DNA of 56,441 nucleotides from Dehalococcoidia bacterium (GTDB lineage Bacteria; Chloroflexota; Dehalococcoidia; Tepidiformales; Tepidiformaceae). Both the position numbers and the translations under genes were made by a program. The notes below the pieces were generated by a model. That model was not told the DNA's origin, made no database searches, and worked only from the letters and a program-made list of their open reading frames with translations. Numbering within the stretch: the stretch's first letter is position 1; each line of letters opens with the position of its first letter. The stretch is taken from assembly GCA_020847985.1 (NCBI GenBank), contig JADLBC010000028.1:1-56441 (forward strand). The letters are read 5' to 3'. Shown here piece after piece: positions 25,075 to 34,787 of the stretch.

Positions 25075-26451
25075 GTGAGCATCCGCATCCTCGATACCCT
25101 CTCGAACGAACCGATCAGCCTCCCCGAGCCGCCCTACGAAGTGAAGCTGTACGTCTGCGGCATCACCCCCTACGCCGGGAGCCACATCGGCCACGCCGTT
25201 CCCGCCGTCGTGTTCGATGTCCTGCGCCGCTACCTCGAATTCCGCGGCTACACCGTCCGCCACGTCACCAACTTCACGGATATCGATGACAAGCTCATCG
25301 ACCGCGCGCAGGCCCTCGGCACCACGGTGAAGGCGCTTGCCGACCAGTTCAGCGACCAGTACCTCGCCAGCCTCGCGCGCCTCAACATTCTCCCCGCCAC
25401 CTACTACCCGCGTGCCACCGAGGAGATCCCAGCCATCATTCGCATCTGCGAAGGGCTCATCGCCGGCGGGCACGCCTACGCCTCCGGCGGTGACGTCTAC
25501 TACCGCGTTCGCAGCAAGCCCGACTACGGCAAGCTCTCCGGCCGCAACATCGATGACCTCCTCTCCGGCGCACGCATCGACCCCACCGAGTTGAAGGACG
25601 ACCCGCTGGATTTCGCCCTGTGGAAGGGCACGAAGCCCGGCGAGCCGGCCTGGGAAAGCCCCTGGGGGCCCGGACGTCCCGGCTGGCACATCGAATGCTC
25701 GGCCATGGCCCTCGAACATCTCGGCGAGCAGATCGACATCCACGGCGGCGGCGCCGACCTCATCTTTCCCCACCACGAAAACGAGATCGCCCAGAGCGAA
25801 GCCTTCACCGGCAAGCCGCCCTTCGCCCGCATCTGGATGCACAACGCCCTCCTCCGGCTCGGCGCCGAGAAGATGTCGAAGTCGCTCGGCAACATCGTCG
25901 GCCTCGACGAAGTCCTCGATACCGCCGGACCCGACGCCATCCGCCTGTTCATCCTCGGAAGCCAGTACCGCAGCCCCGTCACCTATACCGAAGAGGCCCT
26001 CTCCGCGGCGAAGGCCGGCGCCGAACGCCTGCGCGATGCCGCCTTCGTGGCCGCGAAGCCGGGCGCCACGGGCACCGTCCCCACGGAGACCATCGCCGCC
26101 TTCTACGAGCGTTTCGAAGAGGCGATGGACGACGACCTGAACACCTCCCGCGCCCTCGCCGTGCTGTTCGACCTCTCCCGGGAGGTCAACCGCGCCCGCG
26201 ATGCCGGCCTCGAAGTCGCCGCGCCACAGGTCGCGCTGCGCCACCTCGGGGGCGTCCTCGGGCTTACGTTCGCGCTCTCCGAGGATGGCTCGAAAGAAGC
26301 CGCGCCCTTCATCGACCTGCTCATCGAGCTCCGTACCGAGCTCCGCGCCGCCAAACAGTGGGCCCTGGCCGACCGCGTTCGCGACGGGCTCGCCGCCCTT
26401 GGTGTCGAGATCAAGGACGGCAAGGAAGGCACTATTTGGTCGTTTTCTTAG
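25075..26451 (+). CDS. cysS: Cysteinyl-tRNA synthetase
   Basis: This class I synthetase charges tRNA-Cys. The 458-residue length is normal. It has the HIGH-like SHIGH in TPYAGSHIGHAV and KMSKS in EKMSKSLGN. The zinc ligands are in place: Cys in LYVCGIT, Cys in GWHIECSAM, and His and Glu in FPHHENEIAQ. The start is GTG 25075. The 170-base leader contains a possible short upstream frame with one Cys codon and a small hairpin, but no T-box was recognised. Confidence 0.98.
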   Translation: MSIRILDTLSNEPISLPEPPYEVKLYVCGITPYAGSHIGHAVPAVVFDVLRRYLEFRGYTVRHVTNFTDIDDKLIDRAQALGTTVKALADQFSDQYLASLARLNILPATYYPRATEEIPAIIRICEGLIAGGHAYASGGDVYYRVRSKPDYGKLSGRNIDDLLSGARIDPTELKDDPLDFALWKGTKPGEPAWESPWGPGRPGWHIECSAMALEHLGEQIDIHGGGADLIFPHHENEIAQSEAFTGKPPFARIWMHNALLRLGAEKMSKSLGNIVGLDEVLDTAGPDAIRLFILGSQYRSPVTYTEEALSAAKAGAERLRDAAFVAAKPGATGTVPTETIAAFYERFEEAMDDDLNTSRALAVLFDLSREVNRARDAGLEVAAPQVALRHLGGVLGLTFALSEDGSKEAAPFIDLLIELRTELRAAKQWALADRVRDGLAALGVEIKDGKEGTIWSFS

Positions 26452-26471
26452 GCGATACCGTGAACGAGTGT

Positions 26472-26500
26472 TTGTTTTGGCGCTGACAGTGCCGTAGACT
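26472..26500 (+). promoter_or_regulatory. Sigma-70-type promoter for the gene at 26548
   Basis: TTGTTT (26472-26477) and TAGACT (26495-26500) are separated by exactly 17 bases. They lie about 48 bases ahead of the ATG, which also has a GGAGGTT ribosome binding site. Both boxes match the consensus in four of six positions. Confidence 0.6.
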
Positions 26501-26547
26501 TCCGCGCTGTCCGGACTTCCGGCCGCAGAAGACATGGAGGTTCCCGA

Positions 26548-26973
26548 ATGCCCGAATTCCCGTCCGTCGAGTGGTTCAACAAAGCTGGCGAGCTGCTCAA
26601 CAAGTCCGATAGCTTCAAGCGCCTTGGCACCTGCGACACGCAGATGGGCGTCGCCGTCGGCGACCGCTATTTTGAAGTCGATTTCGAAGCATTCGAGGTG
26701 ACCGGCGCCAAAGTCATCGACGCCGCCCGTGCCGACGACCTCGATTTCACCCTCAGCCAGGACTACGACGCCTGGAAGGCGATGCTCGAGGACATCAAGC
26801 GCAACGGCCGCGCCACCCACGAGTACACCCTCAACTCCCTCGACCTCCGCAGCGATGCCGAGTTCGCCAAGGGCAAGGACTACAACCGGCGCGACGCCTT
26901 CTACCGCTTCAACCAGACCATCCAGGAATTCTTCGACATGTCCTCGAAGATGGATACCACCTTCTCCAACTGA
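26548..26973 (+). CDS. Hypothetical protein (SCP2-like alpha/beta fold possible)
   Basis: This 141-residue soluble protein has its own promoter, ribosome binding site and terminator, so it is a monocistronic unit. The text VGDRYFEVDFEAFEV-ADDLDFTLSQDYDAWKAMLEDIKRNG has the alternating strand/helix pattern and the aspartate-rich segment seen in SCP2-type sterol carrier domains. The match is only by pattern. The gene is well conserved in style (balanced composition, few low-complexity runs), which suggests a housekeeping or abundant product. No catalytic motif is visible. Confidence 0.65.
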   Translation: MPEFPSVEWFNKAGELLNKSDSFKRLGTCDTQMGVAVGDRYFEVDFEAFEVTGAKVIDAARADDLDFTLSQDYDAWKAMLEDIKRNGRATHEYTLNSLDLRSDAEFAKGKDYNRRDAFYRFNQTIQEFFDMSSKMDTTFSN

Positions 26974-26995
26974 GCCAGCCTCAGCACACGGCCCG

Positions 26996-27020
26996 AAGGG
27001 CGCCCCGCACGGGCGCCCTT
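26996..27020 (+). terminator. Intrinsic terminator after the gene at 26548
   Basis: AAGGGCGCCC (26996-27005) and GGGCGCCCTT (27011-27020) form a perfect ten-base stem with a five-base loop, 22 bases after the stop. Only a modest T-rich tail follows (CTCGTCATTC). Confidence 0.75.
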
Positions 27021-27042
27021 CTCGTCATTCTCCGGACGTGCT

Positions 27043-27068
27043 GAAGGGGCGACGGTTGTCGCCCCTTC
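27043..27068 (-). terminator. Hairpin terminator facing the DUF2171 gene
   Basis: GAAGGGGCGAC (27043-27053) and GTCGCCCCTTC (27058-27068) form a perfect 11-base stem with a GGTT loop. It lies 31 bases past the stop of the leftward DUF2171 gene and 22 bases from the rightward terminator, giving back-to-back insulation. Confidence 0.7.
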
Positions 27069-27099
27069 GGTGGCGGTGCAGCTGGTTGGCTGTCCGCCG

Positions 27100-27339
27100 C
27101 TAGTGCATCGCGCCCTCGGGGGGCGTCGACATCCACTCCTTCATCGCCTGCTGCCCCGGGCGATCGACGTGGACCTTGTCATCGACCGAGGTCACCCAGC
27201 TCGACGGGATCCAGTGGTGCTTGCCCGAGGAATCCTTCGTCAGCTTGATGCTGTCGCCCTCGACGCGGTCCACCATCCCGAACTGCTGGTTGTTCGAACA
27301 GACAATGGGCATGTGTTCGCGGATGCGAGTCGTATCCAT
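27100..27339 (-). CDS. DUF2171-family small protein
   Basis: The 79-residue protein starts at ATG 27339 with GAAGGAGG close upstream. It reads MDTTRIREHMPIVCSNNQQF-GMVDRVEGDSIKLTK, then HHWIPSSWVTSVDDKVHVDRP, the single-domain pattern of DUF2171, a PRC-barrel-like small beta fold. Such proteins are usually strongly expressed and stress related, but their ligands are not known. It stands alone, with a terminator downstream. Confidence 0.85.
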   Translation of the reverse strand: MDTTRIREHMPIVCSNNQQFGMVDRVEGDSIKLTKDSSGKHHWIPSSWVTSVDDKVHVDRPGQQAMKEWMSTPPEGAMH

Positions 27340-27501
27340 GCGAACCTCCTTCGGTGGGTTTGGTGCCAAAGCACCGGGAGAGAGAACGGGGGCGGACTGG
27401 CAGCCGCGGAGTTGCATACCAGCGGCGCCCCGTGCCTCGTATCGTCACCCGGCCGCGGTTCTCCTCGCGCCACCGTCACGCCCGCACGCATCGCAATCGC
27501 C

Positions 27502-28509
27502 TCACACCCGCGGCGCCGCCCTCCGCAGTACCGCCTCGGTGAACTCGCGCGTGTTCAGCTTGCCGCCCAGGTCTCCCGTCCGTTCGCCCGCGCCGATGCA
27601 ATCGCGCACCGCGTCGACCACCCCGCGCCCCAGCTGGCGATGCCCGCAGAACTCCAGCAGGAACCCGTAGGCCTCGATCGCGCCGCTCGGGTTCGCGATG
27701 CCCTTGCCGGCGATATCCGGGGCCGTGCCCCCCGCCGGGTCGAAGATGCCCACGCTCGGCTGGTGGCTCGCCGTGAAGGCGTACGAAGCACTCGCGCCCA
27801 GCCCGATCGACCCGATGAGCCCGTAGATCATGTCGCTGAGGAAATCCCCGTACTCGTTCGGCGTCACGATCACGTCGAAGCGGTCCGGCATCATGATCAC
27901 CTTCGCGAGCAGCGCATCGAATAGCTCCCGCCGGTGCCGCGTGTTGCGATATTCCTGCGCTACCTCCGCCACGATCTCCTCGAACAAACCGTCGGCCGCC
28001 CGCTGGATGGTGTACTTGCTCGTCGAGACCACGTCGCGCCGGTGCTGCTCCGCCAGCCGGAAGGCGAAATGCGCGGCGTGCTCCACCGGCGCCCGCTCCA
28101 TGATTCGCACGCTCACCGCCGAGTGATAGCCGATCCGGTGGCCCGCATCCTCGTACGTGCCCCCCGTCGCCACCCGCACCACATGGATATCGATGTCGCC
28201 CGTGTAGTTCTTGCTCACGCCCGGGTACGTCCGGCAGGGCCGGTGAATGACGGCGAGGTCCAGCCGGTCGCGCATCACCTGGTTGGGGCTCACCGTTTCC
28301 GTCACCGTCGGGTACTTCATCGCCACCCCGAGTGCACGGCACGCCTCCAGCCCTTCGTCGATCGCCTCGTCGCCCGCTTCTCGGCGCTCCAGCGACCAGT
28401 CGATCGGCCGGAAGGACACGGGGCTCCCGAGCCCTTCGTTCAGGTGCCGAACCGCTTCCCGCAGCTCCGGCGCGATCCCGTCCCCGTTGAGTTCAGCGAC
28501 CTCCCGCAT
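27502..28509 (-). CDS. Isocitrate/isopropylmalate dehydrogenase-family protein (divergent)
   Basis: The 335-residue protein keeps the beta-decarboxylating dehydrogenase core: ELNGDGIAPELREAV at the N-terminus, catalytic Lys in STSKYTIQRAADGLFEE, metal-binding aspartates in TPNEYGDFLSDM, and the NAD site GGTAPDIAGKGIANPSG. The substrate region differs from IPMDH and ICDH: where those read ENTEGEY it reads VATGGTY, and the arginine loop is RPCRTYPGVSKNY. The substrate is therefore probably a different 2-hydroxyacid. No leu or TCA genes are nearby. Confidence 0.88.
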   Translation of the reverse strand: MREVAELNGDGIAPELREAVRHLNEGLGSPVSFRPIDWSLERREAGDEAIDEGLEACRALGVAMKYPTVTETVSPNQVMRDRLDLAVIHRPCRTYPGVSKNYTGDIDIHVVRVATGGTYEDAGHRIGYHSAVSVRIMERAPVEHAAHFAFRLAEQHRRDVVSTSKYTIQRAADGLFEEIVAEVAQEYRNTRHRRELFDALLAKVIMMPDRFDVIVTPNEYGDFLSDMIYGLIGSIGLGASASYAFTASHQPSVGIFDPAGGTAPDIAGKGIANPSGAIEAYGFLLEFCGHRQLGRGVVDAVRDCIGAGERTGDLGGKLNTREFTEAVLRRAAPRV

Positions 28510-28601
28510 GATGCCCTCCAGCTTCGCCGCCCCGTTTGGCTCACGGCATCGTCGCCGTCCGCGCGCCCGCCGTCTATGCGCCGCCGCCTCCGTTCGCCCG
28601 T

Positions 28602-30663
<2,062 letters not shown>

Positions 30664-30789
30664 CGCGGCGAACCATCCGCTGGCGCCGTTGGCGGCGGTG
30701 CATGGCAGCGCTTTCGCCGTGGATACGCGCCTGTGTGTGGTGCGCCTCACGCGTGACTCACGTGTGGGCCTTCGCGATACTTTTTTTCA

Positions 30790-30819
30790 TTGACCGCGTT
30801 CGTACGAAATTGCTACCGT
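30790..30819 (+). promoter_or_regulatory. Probable promoter of the PAP2 gene
   Basis: TTGACC (30790-30795) and TACCGT (30814-30819) are 18 bases apart, about 65 bases ahead of the PAP2 start. The 219-base gap between gyrB and PAP2 also contains a T7 run (30781-30787) that could belong to gyrB termination, though no adjacent strong stem was found. Confidence 0.5.
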
Positions 30820-30882
30820 TTATAGGCCGTTCCCCCAATCCGGCATCCGCGCCGGCCTGAGCGGGAACGCCCGCGAACTTCG

Positions 30883-31686
30883 ATGCAGATGCTCGCCCGG
30901 CGTCCCTCGCTCCCGCCATCGACAGCACCCTCGCCGGGCCGCGGCCGCTGGCGGCTGGCCTCGCGCGAAGTGGCCATCACCGCCGCGATCATGGTCGTGT
31001 ATTTCCTCCTCCGCGGCATCCGCCCCGAGGCCGCCGACCAGTCCGTCGCGCGCAGCCTCGCCCTCATACGCTTCGAACAGCGCGCCGACCTCTTCTGGGA
31101 AGTCCGCCTCCAGCAGCTCTTTATCGGCTGGGACTTCGTCATGCACGTGGCGAACCTCATCTACGCCTGGGGGCATTACCCGGTCATGCTCGCCATCGCC
31201 GTCTGGCTCGCGATCAAGGACCCGGTCCGCTTCCGTTTCATCCGCAACGTCCTCTTCGTTTCGGCGCTCGCCGGGCTCATCACCTACTGGGTGTTGCCTG
31301 CCGCGCCGCCGCGCCTCATGGAGTTGCACGGCTACGACTTCGGCTTCATTGATACCGTCCACGGCGCCGCCAGCAATGTGCACTACTTTCAGCCGGGCCC
31401 CTTCGTGAACGATTACGCCGCCCTCCCGAGCTTCCATTTCGGCTGGATCGCGCTCTCCTCGGCGGCCATCTGGATTAACAGCCGCAGCCGCGTCGTGCGT
31501 GCCGGCGCGGTCGCGATGTCCGTCGTCATGTGGTGGGCCATCACCGTCACCGGCAACCACTACTTCTTCGACATGATCTTCGGCGGCCTCATCGTCGCGT
31601 TCTCCTGGCTCATCGTCGCTTCACTCCCGAACGGCTCCTTCATCGACGCCTTGCGCCGCCTTCGCCGCCAGCCCGCCACCGCGTAA
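30883..31686 (+). CDS. PAP2-superfamily membrane phosphatase/transferase (Aur1/Ipt1-like)
   Basis: The 267-residue protein has about six membrane helices. The PAP2 motifs are YAALPSFHFGWIALSSAAIW (catalytic His) and TGNHYFFDMIFGGLIVA (second His and Asp). The layout and the spacing of these motifs resemble the inositol-phosphotransferase (Aur1/Ipt1) branch, not simple PAP2 phosphatases. It may therefore move a phospho-headgroup between lipids. It is followed by an SRPBCC gene after 32 bases. Confidence 0.85.
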   Translation: MQMLARRPSLPPSTAPSPGRGRWRLASREVAITAAIMVVYFLLRGIRPEAADQSVARSLALIRFEQRADLFWEVRLQQLFIGWDFVMHVANLIYAWGHYPVMLAIAVWLAIKDPVRFRFIRNVLFVSALAGLITYWVLPAAPPRLMELHGYDFGFIDTVHGAASNVHYFQPGPFVNDYAALPSFHFGWIALSSAAIWINSRSRVVRAGAVAMSVVMWWAITVTGNHYFFDMIFGGLIVAFSWLIVASLPNGSFIDALRRLRRQPATA

Positions 31687-31718
31687 TCAGGCGGCCCCCC
31701 GCGTTCGTACATCCCGGC

Positions 31719-32323
31719 ATGGCCAGTAACGATTACCACTTCATCTCCCGCTGGCGCGTGCCCGGTACCTGTGACGAAGTCTCCGGCGTGATCGGCGATG
31801 CGCTCTCCCTCCCCCGCTGGTGGCCCTCCGTCTACCTGGACGTCCGCGAACTCGAGCCCGGCGGCGAGACCGGCGTGGGCAAAGTCGTCGACCTCCACAC
31901 GAAGGGCTGGCTCCCCTACCGCCTTCGCTGGCGGTTTCGCGTGACCGAGGTCGACCGCCCGCACGTGCTCGCCATCGAGGCATGGGGCGATTTCGCCGGC
32001 GCCGGCCGCTGGACCTTCGCCCAGGCCGGCCCCGACGTCGATGTCACGTACGATTGGCGCATCCGCGCCCGTAAGCCGCTATTGCGCCGGCTCTCATGGC
32101 TCCTGAAGCCCGCCTTTGCCGCGAATCACCGCTGGGCCATGGCACGCGGCGAAGAGAGCCTCCTCCTCGAACTCCAGCGCCGCCGCGAGCCCGATCCCGG
32201 GCTGCGCGCGCTCATCCCGCCGCCGCCACCGTCTTCGCGGTTGCCCCTTCGCCCGCTCGCGGCAGCGTTCGGCTCACCACAGCCGCCGTGCTCCTCTGGC
32301 GAAACCGCCCCGGCCGCGCGTGA
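31719..32323 (+). CDS. SRPBCC-family protein; probable frameshift near its C-terminus
   Basis: From ATG 31719 the frame encodes a START/Bet v1-like lipid-binding domain: HFISRWRVPGTCDEVSGVIG, PRWWPSVYLDVRELEPGGE, VGKVVDLHTKGWLPYRLRW, AFAANHRWAMARGEESLLLE. This fits polyketide-cyclase/SRPBCC proteins. After IPPPPPSS (about 32220) the frame turns to low-complexity and has no stop until 34751, across three opposite-strand genes. The frame one base back gives TVFAVAPSPARG... and stops at 32323. A one-base shift near 32215-32235 is the simplest reading. The ligand is unknown. Confidence 0.65.
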
Positions 32324-32330
32324 GCCCGCG

Positions 32331-32951
32331 CTACCCGCGCGCCGATGCGTGAATGCCCGCCGCGTACCCGGCTGCCAGCGCCGCGACGACCGACGGCGGG
32401 GTCACGAGCAGCAGTGGCGTACCCGGTGTGGGTGGCTCCGCCCGGTAGCCATCGAAGCTCCAACGCCACAGGCTGCCTTCGCACGCCACCCACGCGGTCC
32501 CCTTCCCGTCGGTCACCATCGCCCCGGCAGGAAGGGGCTCCGGTGGCAGTGGGTGAAGCCGCTTCCCGCGTCCTGGTCGCGCAATTCGCTCCGCGTGCAG
32601 CACATGGTCCATCTCGTCCACCCGCGGTGGCACCCCCACTCCCTGCCCCGCCGCCCACGCGCCGGCGAACCGCGTCGCGTCCGCCCGCCGGCAAAAGAAG
32701 CAGGGCCGGTGCCCGGCCGCGAACGCCGTCGCTTCGTCGAGAAAGAACAGCTCTGTCCAGCGCCCGGGCGACATCACCTCGCGCCGGCGGCCCCGGAACT
32801 CCAGCAGGCACGCGATCCAGTGTGGGTTCGCCCACTGCCGCACGATGCGCCGCGAATCGTCGTGGATGATGCCCCGGTTCCCCGTGAGCGTGCCGCGCGC
32901 CGGGACCGCGACCAGTTCCCCAAATGGCGTCACGCGGTTCTGGAGCGGCAT
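32331..32951 (-). CDS. Conserved hypothetical protein with a CxxC knuckle
   Basis: The 206-residue protein belongs to a widely spread family of unknown function that starts MPLQNRVTPFGELVAVPARG. Conserved segments are LLEFRGRRREVMSPGRWTEL, FFLDEATAFAAGHRPCFFCR (CxxC followed by Arg) and DEMDHVLHAERI. The CxxC with downstream His residues may bind zinc, as in HNH-like folds, but this is a guess. It is followed by a Nudix-like gene in the upstream direction, three bases away, so they are cotranscribed. Confidence 0.75.
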   Translation of the reverse strand: MPLQNRVTPFGELVAVPARGTLTGNRGIIHDDSRRIVRQWANPHWIACLLEFRGRRREVMSPGRWTELFFLDEATAFAAGHRPCFFCRRADATRFAGAWAAGQGVGVPPRVDEMDHVLHAERIARPGRGKRLHPLPPEPLPAGAMVTDGKGTAWVACEGSLWRWSFDGYRAEPPTPGTPLLLVTPPSVVAALAAGYAAGIHASARG

Positions 32952-32954
32952 CGC

Positions 32955-33443
32955 CTAGAAGACCAGCGGCTCGCCCGGGGGCTCCGGCGGCCGTGCGTCG
33001 GCCCCGCCGGGTGTCTGGAGCAGCCATCGTTCGAGGTCCACCGGGTCGAACCCCCCGATGGCGTCGAGATGCCCGTCGGGATAGGCGAAGGCGTCGCGCT
33101 CGGGCGTCCGGGGGGGCAACCCCGTCGCATCGCAGCGAAAGACGATCGCCAGCTCACAGCCCCCGCTCGCCGCCGGCAACATCATCACGTCCACCAGCGA
33201 GAGGCTCGACACCGCGCCGTTCAGCCAGACATCCGTGAGCTGCGCCGCCGACTCGTACGGCACCTGCGCGAACTCCAGCACCTGCCAGGGAAGCCAGCGC
33301 CCCTTCGCGCCCGGCGCCGTCACATCGAACACCACCAGACGCCCCTGGTACACGGGCACCAGGTACACGGTGACCACCATCCCCCCGCGCTGGGGAGAAT
33401 CCTTCGGCGCCCCGAAGTACGAACGCCGGACCGTCTCGCCCAT
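32955..33443 (-). CDS. Nudix-like beta-fold protein without a Nudix box
   Basis: The 162-residue protein has an N-terminal strand pattern like Nudix hydrolases (GGMVVTVYLVPVYQGRLVVFDV, then GRWLPWQVLEFAQVPYESAA). The catalytic box GxxxxxExxxxxxxREUxEExGU cannot be found; the aligned region has Ala and Gln where the glutamates should be. A later segment reads ELAIVFRCDATGLPP. If the fold is right, it is a non-catalytic Nudix-type binding protein. It is cotranscribed with the CxxC gene. Confidence 0.5.
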   Translation of the reverse strand: MGETVRRSYFGAPKDSPQRGGMVVTVYLVPVYQGRLVVFDVTAPGAKGRWLPWQVLEFAQVPYESAAQLTDVWLNGAVSSLSLVDVMMLPAASGGCELAIVFRCDATGLPPRTPERDAFAYPDGHLDAIGGFDPVDLERWLLQTPGGADARPPEPPGEPLVF

Positions 33444-33473
33444 GGCACGCCCTCCCTGGAGCTGGTCCGCAAA

Positions 33474-34730
33474 CTACAGCAGGCCTGCGAACACCTGGTC
33501 ATCCTCGAACGGCCCCACCGCCGCAATCGCCGCTGCCGCGGGCCGCAGCAGCTCCGCCCCCACCCTCGCGAGGTCGTCGCGCGTCACCGCATCGATGCGC
33601 GCCACCACTTCGTCCACCGTCAGCATCTCGTCCAGCAGCAGCTCCTGTCCGCCCATCCAGCCCGCCACCGACCGCGTGTCTTCCATCCGCAGCTGGATGC
33701 GCCCGCGTGCCATCGATTTCGCCTTCGCGATCTCCGCGTCGGGCAGCTGTTCGAACAGCTTCAGCGTCTCCGAAAGCGCCAGTTCCGCCGTCACGCGCGC
33801 GTTCTCCGGGTCACATCCCGCGTAGATGGTGAACGAACCGGCGTCGCGAAACTCGCTCGGGTAAGTGTGCACGTCGTACACCAGCGCCCGCTCCTCCCGC
33901 AGCTCCAGGAAGAGCCGGCTCGACATCCCCTCTCCCAGCATCGCCGAGATGAGGTCCACCGCGTACCGGTCCGGGTGGTCGAGCGCCACGCTCGGGAAGG
34001 CGATGCAGATGTGCGCCTGCTCCGTGGCTTTGTTGTGCACCGCGAGCCGCCGCCCGCCGCTGTGTTCGATCACCGGGTACCAGGCGCCCGGCGCTTGCGC
34101 GGGAACATCGCCCAGCCAGCGGTGTGCCGCGTCCACCACCTCGCCGTGCCGCACGTTCCCCGCCACCACCAGCACCATGTTCGAAGGCACGTACTGCGCC
34201 CGGAAGTAGCGGTTCACGGCCGCCAGCGGCAGCCCTTCGACGCTCGCCTCCGTGCCGCCGACGTTGCGCCCGAGCGGCTGGCCCGGCCACAGCGTCTCAT
34301 CGATGAGGATGCCCGCCATCTCCGCCGGGTTGTCCTCGACGCTCGCGAGTTCCTCCAGGATGACGTGCCGTTCCTTCTCCAGCTCCACCGCCGACATCAC
34401 TGGCTCGCGCACCATGTCCGCGAGGATGTCGATCGTCTCCAGCGCCGCCGTGTGCGGCACCTTCGCGTAGTACACCGTCAGCTCGCGGTCCGTCGCCGCG
34501 TTGTGCATCCCGCCGACCGACTCGATCGCCTCGGAGATCTCGCGCGCGGTGGGGCGGCGCGAAGCGCCCTTGAAGAGCATGTGCTCGAGGAAGTGGCTCA
34601 GCCCCGCCTCCTCGTCCCGTTCGTAGCGGCTCCCGGCGCCGACATACACCGAGACGGTGGCGGATCGTGTGTGGGGAAGTTCGGCGGTAACGATGCGGAG
34701 CCCGTTGGGCAAAGTGGTTTTGTTGTACAT
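33474..34730 (-). CDS. M16-family zinc metallopeptidase
   Basis: The 418-residue protein opens with the M16 pattern TTLPNGLRIVTAELPHTRSA. The inverted zinc motif HFLEH is at residues 46-50, and the distal Glu lies in LEKERHVILEEL. This is the length of the bacterial PqqL/YmxG-type peptidases that process peptides. The C-terminal half (about 220-400) is the inactive-like repeat of the fold, with the Arg/Tyr pattern RALVYDVHTYPSEFRDAG. No signal peptide is present, so it should be cytosolic. The gene stands alone. Confidence 0.93.
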   Translation of the reverse strand: MYNKTTLPNGLRIVTAELPHTRSATVSVYVGAGSRYERDEEAGLSHFLEHMLFKGASRRPTAREISEAIESVGGMHNAATDRELTVYYAKVPHTAALETIDILADMVREPVMSAVELEKERHVILEELASVEDNPAEMAGILIDETLWPGQPLGRNVGGTEASVEGLPLAAVNRYFRAQYVPSNMVLVVAGNVRHGEVVDAAHRWLGDVPAQAPGAWYPVIEHSGGRRLAVHNKATEQAHICIAFPSVALDHPDRYAVDLISAMLGEGMSSRLFLELREERALVYDVHTYPSEFRDAGSFTIYAGCDPENARVTAELALSETLKLFEQLPDAEIAKAKSMARGRIQLRMEDTRSVAGWMGGQELLLDEMLTVDEVVARIDAVTRDDLARVGAELLRPAAAAIAAVGPFEDDQVFAGLL

Positions 34731-34787
34731 ATGGGGGCCGGTCGATTGTAGGCCCGCCGCCGCTCACAGGGGAATCAACGCCCGGGG

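Noticed and set aside
24364..26820. 818-residue minus-strand frame opposite cysS
   Set aside because: Shadow of cysS; no family resemblance and odd composition.
31530..34751. 1073-residue plus-strand open frame across the SRPBCC, CxxC, Nudix-like and M16 genes
   Set aside because: Most of it is antisense to three convincing minus-strand genes and has Arg/Pro/His-rich shadow composition. Only the SRPBCC part from 31719 is real.
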